From Mycoemilia scoparia (Eukaryota > Kickxellomycota > Kickxellomycetes > Kickxellales > Kickxellaceae), in contig JANBPU010000001.1 in NCBI GenBank assembly GCA_027575805.1, positions 248,001-312,000 on the forward strand: a stretch of DNA of 64,000 bases, given 5' to 3'. Positions 1-12,002 of this stretch are shown here, in pieces (position 1 is the stretch's first letter; every line of letters begins with the position of its first letter). Position numbers and translations under genes: made by a program. A model generated the notes under the pieces. It did not search any database and was not told where the DNA came from. It worked only from the letters and a program-made list of their open reading frames with translations.

Positions 1-3000
1 TATTCGATTGTACTAAATTTAGCAGCGGCCCACTCAAAAATTGTGATGCTCGAGCATCAGTTTCGCCAGTTCGACATAAAGGAATGGAATCGCATGGTGC
101 TAGTACATCAGGATATTTCCCTGTTTCAATTGGGCATATTCCGTAAGCTATCAAAGGGATCACAACCCTTCGAAGAACACTAGCCTTAGGATCATATACA
201 TTTTGATCAAAGTGTTCAAAGAACAGTGCTATGATGCTCCTACGCTGATGCATATTAGCGGAGTGGAGAACTTTACTGCACAGATAGTACTCTATTTGAC
301 CACTATCAAGAACACCTAGTCGACAGTCAAGGGCCTCGGCAATGCTGAATATGCGTAAAGCCCATTTCTTTGACCCAGATGTTCCGGAAATAATGGTAGC
401 TAACACACTCTTTAGGATAGCAACCTGATTGAAGCGTGCCTGGTGTATTGGGGCTATAGGGCTCTGGATATATTTTCTCCAAATGTCTGACATCAACGTA
501 TCGTTGATATCCTTGTTAATATCAAGCAAGTTCGGTATGTGGTTATTGAGAGCCTGAACTATTAGGCAACCATGAACCTGCTCGAGTGTTGGGTGAAATG
601 CAGCAGACTTATCATCAGAGGATTCATTTTCTTGCTTCACGGGTTTAAGTAGATCAACTATCTTGCTACCTTGTTCAACCAAGGTTGATCGTAGCTTGTC
701 ACATGATTTGTCAGAAAGAGCATGTATGAACAAGCGAGAGTAGCTTGGCTGCTTTATCCTCTCAAAGAAATAGTTGATGGTTTCTGTAGGATATTTGTTA
801 AGAAACAAGAACAGTGGTGGTCTGAATGGACTAGATTGTCGGCGAATAAGATACGCTTCCAACTGAAGAACAGCAGTCACCAGCTCTTCCATCAGCACAG
901 AGGCAGAGGAGGGGAGGAGATGGAAAACATTAAATATTGCGACAAAGACCTTTATGTCCTGTATATCTTTAATAGTTTTCGTAGCAGCTTGTCTGAGTTT
1001 TGCTGCATCAGCTAACTGGCGCAAATGATCCAAAAGCTTTCTTCCAACTTCAACCTTGAAGTAGTTGGTTAGTAGTTTCATTAGTCGAGCAAGCCCTTCC
1101 AAACTCACCACATTGAGGTGTTTGTGGTCGGACAAGTTAAGAAGGATTGGTCTGAGTCCTGCCTGCAAAAGATCCTTTGGAAGCTTCTGTTGCTGAACCA
1201 ATACTTTCTGCAATCCATCATTGGCAGCAGACACAACCTTTGGCGATTTACTGTAAAGGAACTTGAAGAATACAGATATGATTCTGGATCTTATTGTAGC
1301 ATGGCGAGGTTGCATGAATTCTGCCCGTGCTATAGCTGATGTAAGCATTTTGATACAAACATATCGAAGGTTGATCAGCGAAGGAAGGCTTGCACGCACC
1401 TGGGTTGGATTATTAACCAGAGCTTGGTCCTCAGCATCAGTGAGAGCAAGGGCTTCGGAAAGAAGTCTCATCATCTCTTCGTTTATCTCAATGAAATCTG
1501 GTGAGAGATTAAGACAGTATGTAATAGCGTCTATGCTGCCAATCTGCATAGAATGAGGCAAAGCACGAAGAGGTTTGGCAAAGATTGATCTGAGCAGTCG
1601 CTCACGATAGGGCGTCAAGAGTACAATGGCAGTCTGTTTAGTGGTCTTTGTCAAGAACTCTATAGAAGACTTCACAGCATCACGAATAAGAGAATTTGGG
1701 TTTGATAGCTCCTTAGCGAATATTGACAGAAGTATATATAAAGGCTTATCCTTGGCAACATCGAACTGTGGGCCATTGTTGGCCTTTGTAGCCGCTTCAT
1801 TCTCTGCCTTTTCATTAGTTTTCGCTTTATCATTAGATGCCGAAGACACTGTTGCACCCTGATCCTTGGGGGTTTCGACACCATTTTCAGAGCTCTCTTT
1901 TTGGGGTGACTTTTTATCATCTTGTGTGGATGCAGGAGCTTCGGATTTTGCCTCTTCGTTTAGCTTTTTATCAGTCGGTAAATTGGATTCTTCGATATCC
2001 ATTCCATCCTGCTTATCGTTCTCGAATGATGCCTTTTGAGCAGCTATGATGCTTTCGGTTGAATGGCATAACTTTATAATGGCCAAAATAGCATCAAGGG
2101 GTTTATTAGAACCAATCTGCTTGATCTTTTCTGGTGTCGATGCCTTCAGGACAAACAGTAGAGCTTTTATAGCTTCGATCTCGTGGACCTCAACCCAATC
2201 TTTACCTAAATTGAGCTCGGTTATCATAAAAAGAACACCTGCGCAGGCACCAATCTTCATACTCCCCTTGGGACTATAACATGCCTGGCAAAGCTGCGAA
2301 AACAGCAAGTGGAAAAAGGGCACTCTATAGATGCGATCTTCATCTGGACCTAAAATCGCGCGAACTGTTTTGGTAAAGACAGAAATAAAATGTTGACCAA
2401 CAGAACTAACTTGCTTCTCGTTGGATGATAAGGCAAGAGCGATGACTGGGATGAGGAGCAAACTTGGAGTGTACTCTGAATCTTTGGCTAAGGACATCTG
2501 GCAGGTTGATGATATACTTGGAACAGCTATCTGGTGCAAGCTGTTTTCCTTTGCTGCCTCTATACAAGTAGAAAAGTGTTCAACAACTGCCAGGCGTATA
2601 ATTTTGTCAAGTAATACCAGTGCTTCATCTTTGACATGCTCTCTAGTGCATGCAATAACCAGAGCTTGGAGAAGGTCAAATGTTTCTACTGAAGATGTTG
2701 ATTCAAGAGAAAGCTTTCTGTGGATAGATTCTGACCTAGATTCGCCAAAGCCTTCAACTGTTTCTTCGATTTGCATTGAACTTCCATTTGCTTCGCTTTC
2801 GTTAAGCGAATTTTTGCACATACCCTTATTGGAAGGCGACTCCCCCTGTCCTTGTGAGGTGGACGGAGATATGAGGGAGGCAAGCATCTGCCGCGTTTCC
2901 AGCTTATCAAACACATCGACAAACGTCCTCCCCAGGGCCTCGGTTTTTGTATTGCTCTCATCTGACAAAAATTCAGATGTTTTTGGAGACATATTGTTTT

Positions 3001-6000
3001 TTATGGTAGTCAATAAGGTGATCTTTATAAATTTTAGAGCATTGTTGTATAGGTGCGAAGCAAGCCATGGAGGATAATGGTTTTTAATGGTTGCTACAGC
3101 AGATTCTATTCCACCCCGCAGAGGCATTTGAATATAGTCATTGATATCATGGAACCTTAACTTCACAGATGAAGCATTGCCACTTTCTAAAAGATCTGGA
3201 AAGGCGCATTCACTATCCAAATTTGGCTTTATATCCAAAAGGGAACGATTGCGTCCACCAAGCTTACCGAGGATCCTTGCCGCCGTGCGAGAATGTGCAG
3301 AAGCATTTTCATTTGGAGTCAAAAGATTCCAAAGTGATTCCATTATACTATTCATGAAAGGAAGTAGGATAGGATCAAGGAAATCTCGGGTAAGGTTATC
3401 GACACATAGTTCAAGTGTTCTCAAACCTTGACTAATAAGGTCTGGGCCGGCATGTAATGCTGCGACGAGTGGGCGCATCAATAGGGGAAGATACGGTAAA
3501 AGGGCACTCAAGCGGACAGGTACGGTTAGACAGATATCAATCAGCAACTCCTGCTGAGGTGTGGGTTTGGATTCGATTTTCAGCGAGGCATTAAAGGTTT
3601 CAAGAAGAGTCTGAAGCAAGGGGAAGACCTCTGCATACAGTGTCTCGTACCTTCCTCCACCAATGCACCGGAAAAGCGACCGAAGTAACATATAATAATT
3701 CTGTGGTTGCTGGGCAGTTGCTGCTTCCTCCAAAGCGCTATTAATTATGGCCTGAACATAAAGTTTCAGCACTGGCTCATTTTCCTCTGGAAAGAATGTA
3801 AGTGCAAGAAATGCAATTTTGAAAAGATGCAACATGGTTGTCGTAACAACTTCATCTTCAGAACCTAGATCAGACAAATTCTGGCAGAGATGATCAAGCA
3901 TTATCGATATAAAGCCCGGAGATGTAGTAACGCTTGCTAGAAAAACTTGGGCTGCTGATATGACTGCCGCATTCTCTATCATCTCATCAAAAAGATGTCC
4001 AATCTGGGTGGAAAACAGTTCTTGGAATATCGCTGGATGAAGTGGGACGAAAAGATTGGCGAATTGCTCGATGAGCTGTTTTTCCTCTCTATTCAGTGTT
4101 CTGATCTGTGCCTCTCTGCTCTCTTCAGACTTGCTGGTGTCATCGTCCTTGGCATCATATTTTTGATTTCCTCCCGAGAGTGCTTTATTATCTTTCTGGT
4201 TTACCGTTTTCATGATGCGGAAGGCCCGTAGCCCTTCGCAAAAGAGTGCTGTTATTAGATCCAGCTCGAAATTATCAATATCGCTAACACTACCTTCACC
4301 TCCGGGTGCCTTTAAGTTGGTGGTGTTGGTATGGTCAAATAAAAACGATTGGAACATTTTTAGCCTAGAAAGGGTTGCTTGACATCCAGATATAACTGTC
4401 TGCAAAAGCGTCTTGCACTCCTTAATAGGATCCTGGGGTTCGAGTGTACTGATGTGGATATGGTCATCTGTCTCAAATCTCCATAGGGTTGATGTCTCCA
4501 TACCCCCAGTTAGCTTCCTTATACATTGAACGCGGGCAGCGACCATTGACAAAGCACGCGTATAACAGTCAAGAATCGACAACAAAAGTATTCTACCACT
4601 TGCCTTGTCCTGGATTTTGGACACACTGTCAACAACGTAGAATAGAATTTTTACGCACATTGTGTGTATGGTTGGCGTTAGTGAGGCATCATTCATGCAT
4701 CCAGCAAAAAAGTCTATGACTTTTCCCAACTGCTCGAGACTTAGGTCGTTCCGAATGTTATGTATAAGGTCGACAAGCATACTAATAGTGTAAACCTTAA
4801 TCATCTTGTGGTTTGAATTTGCAGGTTCATGCAAGATTTTCGGGTCGAGCAGTCTCTCAAAATGTGGTAGGAACGCTGATCTAAGATCTGTGGATATAAT
4901 ATGGCGACATGCAACAAGGATCTCTTTGCGTATTGCAATAGCTCCTATCGGGCAAGAGTGTAGCATATCTACTACCAACTTTGCTATTTTGTCTTTATGA
5001 GAAATGGCCAACTGGGTAAAGCTCCTAACCAAAAATGCCAAAAATGACAATGTTTTTGACTGTGCCGTTGTCAAATCCAATATTCCCAAAGATATATGCC
5101 CATTTATATCTCCCCCTGTCTGACCAGGAACTGTGGTCGGTCCTTTCTGCTGATTTTCTGGATGTATTTCTAGCATCTACCAGGGAAAAATAAACAGAAA
5201 AAGCAATGCATTTTGTTAGACGACGAATTTCTGTAAATCATGCCATTTTTTACTCTTAAACGCGTATATGCTCTATTAAACATACCTGTATAACCAAAGG
5301 CAAAAGCTTCTGTGCATACTGCGCTGTTCCTTCCTTGAGTGCCTGAAAAATCGAAACAATTATGATCGGAATTTCAGTGATGACCTTAAAGGATTTTGTA
5401 GCTGGAAGCAGGCTCTTCTTTGGCGCTTCTTGTCCATCCTGGCCTGGTGACATTGGGCCAGGAGACATCATTGCAGCAACTCCTGGTGTGGCTGTTGAAA
5501 GTCCTGAGCCATGTCCATCAGGGAGGTCTCGAGTATGTTTAGCAATTTCATCCGCCTTTCCGTAAATATCAAGGGCAAGCTCAAGGAATGCTTGTGAAAA
5601 TGACTCAAGCTTGACATAGTACATGCGGTGAAGATCATATATTATCTTTAAACACATTACTCCGTTGTCTTCATTCTCAATTTTGACCAATTCCAGAAAT
5701 GTACTCGCAAGCTCCGGAGCATGATCACGAAGGTTTTCACTTAGTGGAATTCTTCTTATAGTATCAATTAACGTGGACCGGAGTTTCTAAAATAGATGTA
5801 TGCGCATAGTATTGTCATAATGGTATATTTATAGACGCAGTAGCTGAAAGACAGTATCTGTTGACATAAATACCTGATCCATTGAATTGCTTGTAAAAAC
5901 TGGAGGGCTTTTAAGCAAAAAGTCACGTATTGTAGGCCATAGTATGTTCATAAATCGGGACGTGTCTTGTGGCTGAAAGTACTCAAATGACTCGCAAAGC

Positions 6001-6168
6001 TCAAGGGCAATGGTGCACTTGAGTTTGGTGTCTGTAAATTCGTTTAAACATCGTGTTAATGACCAAGAAACAAAGAGCAAACGCGTTGGAACTATAATAT
6101 AGTAACTTACTTATTGATGTACCGCTAAGCCTACTCGCGTATATCTCAAAATTGGCCCCAGAAGTCAT
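1..6168 (-). CDS. TRA1: TRA1/TRRAP, N-terminal half (partial, runs off left edge)
   Basis: Tra1/TRRAP is the giant PI3K-like pseudokinase scaffold that binds activators for the SAGA and NuA4 acetyltransferase complexes in the nucleus. Exons read on the minus strand are 6168-6111, 6031-5874, 5786-5286 and 5176 to the edge, with GT-AG introns and frames closing exactly. About 1,960 of an expected ~3,700-3,900 residues are visible. The start MTSGANFEIYASRLSG is followed by ELCESFEYFQ and SPPVFTSNSMDQ, matching the TRRAP N-terminus. Exon 3 carries ENEDNGVMCLKIIYDLH and VITEIPIIIVSIFQ, and exon 4 opens with a region like TRRAP (KTLSFLAFLVRSFTQL, RKEILVACRHIISTDLR). This part is HEAT-repeat solenoid; the FAT and pseudokinase regions lie outside the window. 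The fourth exon is open for 5,176 bases without a stop, in contrast to the short exons before it. An acidic/serine-rich insert lies at about 2840-2990. I am confident of the family. Confidence 0.93.
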
Positions 6169-6799
6169 GGCTAACTATGTTCTGACTACCAAGGAATCCA
6201 AGGAAGCCTTAAATAATAAAGTAGTAGTTGAAATATTACAAGAAAGAAAAGGAACATGTTCAAAATCCTTGAAGAGTAGTTCCAAAAAGGAAATTAAAGT
6301 GAAATGTAGATCTACTGGAATTAACCCAAGTGGCGCTAGCAAAAATCCATAATTGTGAAGGTCACGTTGGTATCACGTGATAAACCATAAGTTTATTACA
6401 CCACTTGTAGTTTCCTATTTATTTTAGTTTTTTGTTTGTTTTTGAGCCTATTCTACATTATGTAAAAAGCACTATTAACAGGAATTCTCGACTGAGGCTT
6501 TGTGTCAGCTACCAACATAATAACAGTAAAAAAGATAGATATGGGTAATAAAATGGTTGAAAAAGCGATCATGAGACCCCTAATTCGTCGCTAACACACG
6601 GATCATTATTTTATTTTAACTCCGAAGCAATGTTTAAAGGGAGTGGGGTAGACTTAGTTCTTTACAAGCACGTGCTACACCCAAGAATAATCAACGCATT
6701 GGTCATTACCTGTATTTTTAAAGCTCAAGCCAATTTTTATACAACGTTTTTGAGTGCATTATCTTGTTTCTGTATTTTTTTCTTTGAGCACTACTTTTT
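6169..6799. promoter_or_regulatory. Divergent intergenic region TRA1 / ECH1
   Basis: This stretch separates the divergently transcribed TRA1 and ECH1 starts and presumably holds both promoters. I see AT-rich sequence and no convincing gene. A 66-codon plus-strand frame at 6152-6352 overlaps TRA1 exon 1 and has no recognisable content. Confidence 0.4.
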
Positions 6800-8241
6800 A
6801 TGATGACTGCTAGCAAATACTCACACATAAAGACCCTAGAAGTCAGTTTCCCAAAGAAACATGTACTGTTGGTTGAGCTAAACCGCCCAAAAGCTCTGAA
6901 TGCTTTTAACACAGCGTAAGCGACGAATACTTTTAAAGATTAAATAAGCGACGCTCAAGCTATCCCAAGCTAATGATTTTTACATGCCATTGATTTCATA
7001 GAATGTGGAAAGGACTTAAAGAGTGTTTTACCATCGTTAAGACCGATCCTGATGTCCGATGTGTTATTTTGGCTGGACGTGGTCGCATATTTACAGCAGG
7101 CTTGGACTGTAAGGTCATATATACATTTATATAACTATTGCTAAAATTAAGCTATGTCTAAAAACAGAGGGTATACAACAATGTGAATATTACTTTCTAA
7201 AACTACTTTTAGTGAAGCAAGCCCAGAGCGAGGGGTTGGTTTCTGATGATAAAGCCGACATAGCTAGAATCGGATACTACCACCGTATTAAAGTATTGGT
7301 AATTGTTACATTTCTGCTATTTCCAAAACTTTTCTATGTAAAAGCTATCACTATATCCTTACAAGTCTTGAACTTTTTGCTGTAGGAATTGCAAGACTGT
7401 ATATCGGCTATTGAGCAATGTGACAAGCCGGTTATTGCTCTCATCCACTCAGGATGTTTTGGGGCTGGAGTAGATCTGGCTACAGCCTGTGACATCCGAT
7501 TCTGTACTCAGGATGCCTTTTTCACAGTCAAGGTAGGATGGTGTTTATCATATTTTGAAGATGGCTTTGAAGATCAACAGTTATAGCTTTACAAGTGACT
7601 ATGTGTACATCATACTAGGAGGTTGACATTGGAATAGCTGCAGACGTTGGAACGCTTCAGAGGCTTCCCAAAGTTGTTGGAAATGACAGCTGGGTACGCG
7701 ATCTTGCTTATACTGCACGTAAGGCTGGTGCTGACGAAGCCCTCAAGTTTGGCCTTGTGAGCAAGGTCTTTGAAAACAGAGAGGAGGGGCTAGGTACGTA
7801 TACATTACTATATGGCACTGTAGTTGAGCCGGATAGATATTGATTTCACTATTTTTTCATAGCCAAGTCCATTGGTGTCGCAAGCGAAATCGCTTCAAAG
7901 TCCCCTGTTGCTGTGATTGGAACCAAGTAAGCTAAAAACACCTAAAAGCTTGCAATGCCCTATTTCCCAATACTTATTTGGTATGAAATATAATGTCTCT
8001 AGGCACGTGCTCAACTTTTCCAGAGATCACAGTGTTAGAGAGGGTCTGGAATACAACGCTTTGTGGAGTGCACTGATGCACCACACTGAAGTAAGTATCA
8101 ACCATAGCTATTTTGTGTATCTTACACAAAGACTTTTCATCACTTACGAAGTTCTATTCATTACTTTTATTATACTAGGATATACCCAAAGCAGTCATGT
8201 CATTCATGACTAAGAAGAAACCTATTTTCAGCAAGCTTTAG
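6800..8241 (+). CDS. ECH1: Peroxisomal delta(3,5)-delta(2,4)-dienoyl-CoA isomerase (ECH1-like)
   Basis: A crotonase-fold enzyme that isomerises 3,5-dienoyl-CoA to 2,4-dienoyl-CoA in the degradation of fatty acids with odd-numbered double bonds. Eight exons: 6800-6915, 7002-7108, 7213-7298, 7386-7532, 7619-7793, 7863-7926, 8003-8090, 8179-8241, giving 281 residues. The oxyanion-hole region GRGRIFTAGLDL and the block GVDLATACDIRFCTQDAFF are clear. The acidic residues used by mammalian ECH1 are all present: the D of TACD, the E of VKEVDIG and the D of AADVGTLQRLPK. The protein ends in Ser-Lys-Leu, a canonical PTS1 peroxisome signal, as mammalian ECH1 does. I see no mitochondrial presequence, so a purely peroxisomal location is likely. 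A second in-frame ATG directly follows the first. Confidence 0.94.
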
Positions 8242-8645
8242 ATTTCAAGCCACCATAGCTATAAGCATCAGACTCTTCGATTCCAATTTCATTTACTCAT
8301 TAATAAGGCTATGAGAAGTCGTTTTATCCTTGCCACGAATCATACAATTGTATTCTTTTGTAACAGGTTGAATATACATCGGTTTAAACAGAGATTTGTA
8401 AACCAATATCTATATAATTAAATGAATTGACCAGAGTAACCATTTGCCTATTGAATTTTTGAAATGATAGCTGGAACTTAACTTACATAGAAATGATAAC
8501 AAAAACCATATCTCACCCATAACCTTATAAATAAAACTAGATCCAATATTATAAAAGTAAAGCGTCATTTGTATTGAGATAAACCAAGAGTCAAATACCT
8601 ATATCTTGGTGTCAAAAGAAAATATTATAATAACAAGCAGTAGTT
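8242..8645. other. Intergenic region ECH1 - PSMG2
   Basis: AT-rich spacer between two genes in the same orientation. It should hold the ECH1 3' end and the PSMG2 promoter. No coding or repeat structure recognised. Confidence 0.4.
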
Positions 8646-9686
8646 ATGTCGGAAATAACTTTTAATGGAAGCACGCTCATATTGGTAATGGCAATATACT
8701 TATACACCCATCCATTTATTATAAATGGACACGCATTAAATACAATTACTTTCATGTATATATAGCCTTCGGTATCCATGGGTAGCGTTCCTCAATCCAC
8801 AATTGATATTATAATTGCCACATTAAAGCTCAATAGAGTTGGGTATCTTGAATCCGCATTCGTTGAGCCCATATCTGGGCCACTTGGCCTAAAGCATCTA
8901 CCAAACAAGCGGTGCCACCCATTAGAAATTTATCAAACACAGGATAGGAAGTATACGTTTATGCAACAGCGAAGCCACACCTTAAAAAACTCGGCAAATG
9001 AACTCGTGGATGATATAGTCAAATTTATTGAAAAATCTGGCTTTGAGCAAATAATATTGTTATCAAGTGCTGATGCTGACTACCGACGCGATGAGCAGAT
9101 TCAGGGCTCGCCAATTCAAGTTCTTTCGTGTTCTGATGCATCAGCCAAACTTTTGGCAAAAAAGCTTGAGGCCTTGAACCTGAACTCAAAACCAATTTCA
9201 ATTAATCAAAAAAAGGACAACGAGGAAAAGGCAAATATTGATGGTTTTCCTGAAGATCACATTCATGGTGCTGGCATCACGTTGCCACTTGTTAAGCGGA
9301 TCAGGCAAACCAATATACCTGCCAACATAATACTGACATTTTCTTTCAGTACAGGCAAGTAAAGATAAGATATTGCTTTCCATGATATTGACTAGTATAC
9401 TTACAGCTTATTATTAATTGTAGTGGAGCCAACTCTCGCCTTGAAAACCTCAGAAACCCTTTTCAAGCTACTATCCATCGAACTTCCAGAAAATGGCAGT
9501 AAGTTTAAACATGGCTAGTACCATTACTTTATAAGAGGCATGCTCCAAAGCCTATTTGTTTCGTCCTGCAATTCAAAGACTAAACAACTCTTGGCGGACA
9601 TTTTAAAAATAGAATGGGACTTTCCAGAAAGCTGGAATTGGCTCTCAGAAATGCAATCATCCACTCCCAGGGAACTATACCTTTGA
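8646..9686 (+). CDS. PSMG2: Proteasome assembly chaperone 2 (PSMG2/Pba2/Add66)
   Basis: PSMG2 pairs with PSMG1 to help assemble the alpha ring of the 20S proteasome and keep immature particles from binding the cap. Exons 8646-8684, 8766-9354, 9424-9498 and 9613-9686 give about 257 residues, close to human PSMG2 (264). Exon 2 begins PSVSMGSVPQSTIDIIIATL, the counterpart of the human PAVSVGNVGQ/DLIISTLN region, and continues with GYLESAFVEP. HIHGAGITLPL matches the human GGGI segment and KWDFPESWNW the C-terminal WKIPSSW. The splice between exons 2 and 3 only gives a sensible frame with a GC donor (AG|GCAAGT at 9355). The last acceptor follows TTTTAAAAATAG. Convergent with SKP1, 193 bp away. 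The family call is solid; the exact 3' splices are inferred from homology. Confidence 0.86.
9355..9423 (+). other. GC-AG intron in PSMG2
   Basis: The donor is AG|GCAAGT and the acceptor is TTGTAG. Using GC here gives ...FSFSTVEPTLALKTSETL, which resembles the C-terminal helix of PSMG2. The nearby GT (9359) shifts the frame away from homology. Confidence 0.75.
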
Positions 9687-9879
9687 TTACAGGACTAGCT
9701 GATACGCTCGCGCACATGTGTAGTGCGGCATCCTGTTTAGAATTAGTTTTTACAGCTTGATCAGACATAAAGCTACATTCATTGCACTATTAATTGAAAT
9801 ATAAATTTATTGGAATGTAAAAAGTAGCAGAAAAACAAGTGATGGAATGAATGAGAATAATACAAAAACATATACTGAT

Positions 9880-10593
9880 TTAAAGATCCTTGCACCAGCT
9901 GTTGTCTCTTATTACCATTTCTTCCTCTTCAGGCGTGAAGTCGCTTTTTATGTTGAAAGTACTGCGAATCTCTTCGACCGACTTTCCCTTCATCATGTTG
10001 GCAACAGAATAGCATGCGAGATCCAACAGAGGTGGAATCCCTAAATAATTTGCGGCCTAAAACATAGAAACAGAAAATACTGGTAAATACTGGCAAAGGG
10101 CTTTGTAATAGCACATGTTCAGATGGATCATAGCCTGCTTACTAATATTAGGTCAAAGAGGGTGCCTTGGTCAACCTTAAAGAACTCATGGTCCCACTCG
10201 GTCACATTTTCGATGGTTCGCTGGACATTTATATCGTCGTATTCTTCGTTGAATTCAAAGGACTTGTTGTTACTAAGGCTGCTGTTCATTGCGAGTCTTT
10301 GGGGGTCGTTCTGGTAGTGCTTGCAAAACTCAATAACGCGTGCGAGGATAGGTCCATTGACATTGGGCAAAGGAATGGCTATAAGGGCAGATATGGTCAA
10401 ATGGAAGGGTTTGTGAATTGCCCTTTAAATTATACTACACATTGCGGTTTGTATCTGTTTCCCTACCTTCATTTGGTGGTCCATCGCAGTCGGCAAGTAG
10501 GCTTTTAATTAGTTTGGACTGCTTTATAACATCCTGGGACACCTCTAAGATAGAACCTTCGGAGCTCTGGAGCTTGATTATATTGCTGGACAT
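9880..10593 (-). CDS. SKP1: SKP1, SCF ubiquitin ligase adaptor
   Basis: Skp1 links F-box proteins to the cullin in SCF E3 ligases and is also used in kinetochore and RAVE complexes. Three exons on the minus strand: 10593-10467, 10378-10143, 10056-9880, for 179 residues. The BTB/POZ-like N-terminus reads [19 protein letters not shown], then [20 protein letters not shown]. The conserved core [18 protein letters not shown] and the F-box-binding C-terminus ([44 protein letters not shown] at the end) are intact. Between the two halves lies an acidic/asparagine-rich linker (roughly residues 70-100) longer than the human one, as in several fungal Skp1 proteins. The start codon is the only ATG in frame. 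Two LRR proteins elsewhere in the window could be SCF substrate receptors, but that is inference. Confidence 0.96.
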
Positions 10594-10902
10594 GCCGAGT
10601 AAATAGTATAAAAAAGAATAAGTATATGGGATGGATAAAAAGGAAAGAATAAAGCAAAGATACAAGTACTACCAAGCAGCTTATACTGCTATTGACGCAA
10701 TATTTCCAACAAATGTCACAAAAGGAAGTCAATGAAATAAATTTATGCTTTGTAGTGGTCTTTGATCAAGATTTGCTGGTTTCCAGCGCTTGGATTTGGA
10801 ATAACATTTGTGATAGAAACCCAGCAACAATAAAAGATGACTGGAGCTTCACCTTTTCTCTAATAACCGATCTTATATCAAATACACTCTTTGAACTATA
10901 TT
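10594..10902. promoter_or_regulatory. Divergent promoter region SKP1 / TMCO1
   Basis: 309 bp between divergent start codons, so probably a shared promoter region. An 85-codon plus-strand frame at 10692-10949 covers most of it, but TMCO1 exon 1 uses a different frame inside it, so I treat the frame as chance. Confidence 0.45.
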
Positions 10903-11929
10903 ATGCAATCACATATCCTGTCGGTACTATTTTTCAGCCTTTTGAGTAGCTCGATTGCAGAAGGTTAGCTCATCCTCAAACTCTAACATTGCTGAGGCCT
11001 CCCTTCTGAATTCGCATAAATAATCTTCATTTTAACCAATTGCTTTTACCAGGCCTCTCATACCAATATGTATACAAAACCGAGAAGTATCAGAGACTAA
11101 AGGAAAGAGTAGTTCGAAATGAGGCCGAATGTAGGTCAAATAAATTATACCAGTAGATGCTGTTGATGCTGTTTTTAACATATGAAACTATATTGAACCA
11201 ATGATCCCCTCAATCAACATAGTAAAAGAAAAAACACAGTCAACGGGCGGAAACTTAGTAAAGCGACAGAGACGCATTGAAGTCCTTGAACAACAGCTCA
11301 AGCAGACACGAAAAGAGGCACAATCACTCCAAGTATGTTTTAGCCTTGCCTGATCTTTAGTAACTGCATTTTCTTTATAAACGATGTGTGGTTAAATATA
11401 CCACTTATCACATGAAACTTGTGCCCACCATTATAGTTCAAAACCTCGATATTTTCGGCCGTGGTGCAGATGATTATGATATATTTTGTCAATTCTATGT
11501 AAGTTCGCCACAGAAGCTTACCAAGAATAATAGATTTGTTTGTATACACTTGCACTAACAATAGTTGTAAATCAACAATAATACAGGTATAGCGGAATTC
11601 CAGTTGCCAAGCTCCCTTTTACTCCAATTGGATTATTCCAAGGAATCACCCACCGTGGCCTTGAAGGAACAGATTACACAGGTAAGTTGGGCAGCCTAAT
11701 TACATATTGTTCTACATATTCCCACCTACAATTGTTATAATATTGTACCTGCATACTTTCCACATATCCAGAGTGCTCTGCCATGTTTTTGTTCATCATT
11801 GGAACATTGGTATCAAAATCGCTTCTCGAAAAGGTTCTTGGATTTGCCATTCCTAAGAGTGGAAACACTGTCCCAGAGTGGGTAACCAACCCTGAAGCTT
11901 TATTGGATGGACTCCAAAAACAAAGATAG
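10903..11929 (+). CDS. TMCO1: TMCO1 homologue, ER membrane insertase/Ca2+ load-activated channel family
   Basis: TMCO1 belongs to the Oxa1/EMC3/Get1 superfamily, associates with ribosome-translocon complexes for multipass proteins and has been reported as an ER calcium leak channel. Six exons (10903-10963, 11053-11130, 11223-11332, 11437-11498, 11587-11681, 11772-11929) encode 187 residues, against 188 in human. A first membrane helix ending in SSSIAEGLSYQYVYKTEKY is followed by a coiled coil (about 25-75), a second helix (SIFSAVVQMIMIYFVNSMY), the signature SGIPVAKLPFTPIGLFQG, HRGLEGTDYTECSAMF and a third helix. Every segment aligns to human TMCO1. Exon 1 is only 61 nt and was found by homology to the LLAEGITW region. 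The human Gly/Pro-rich tail is replaced by a charged one. Its stop lies 74 bp from the IMP4 stop. Confidence 0.93.
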
Positions 11930-12002
11930 GCTGCTGCTGACCACTTTTTGTATACATTTTATTATTCAACAAATAAATATGAATAGTATTATATGAAATG
12001 GT

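Noticed and set aside
10692..10949. Plus-strand 85-codon frame upstream of TMCO1
   Set aside because: No homology; TMCO1 exon 1 lies inside it in another frame and fits the family.
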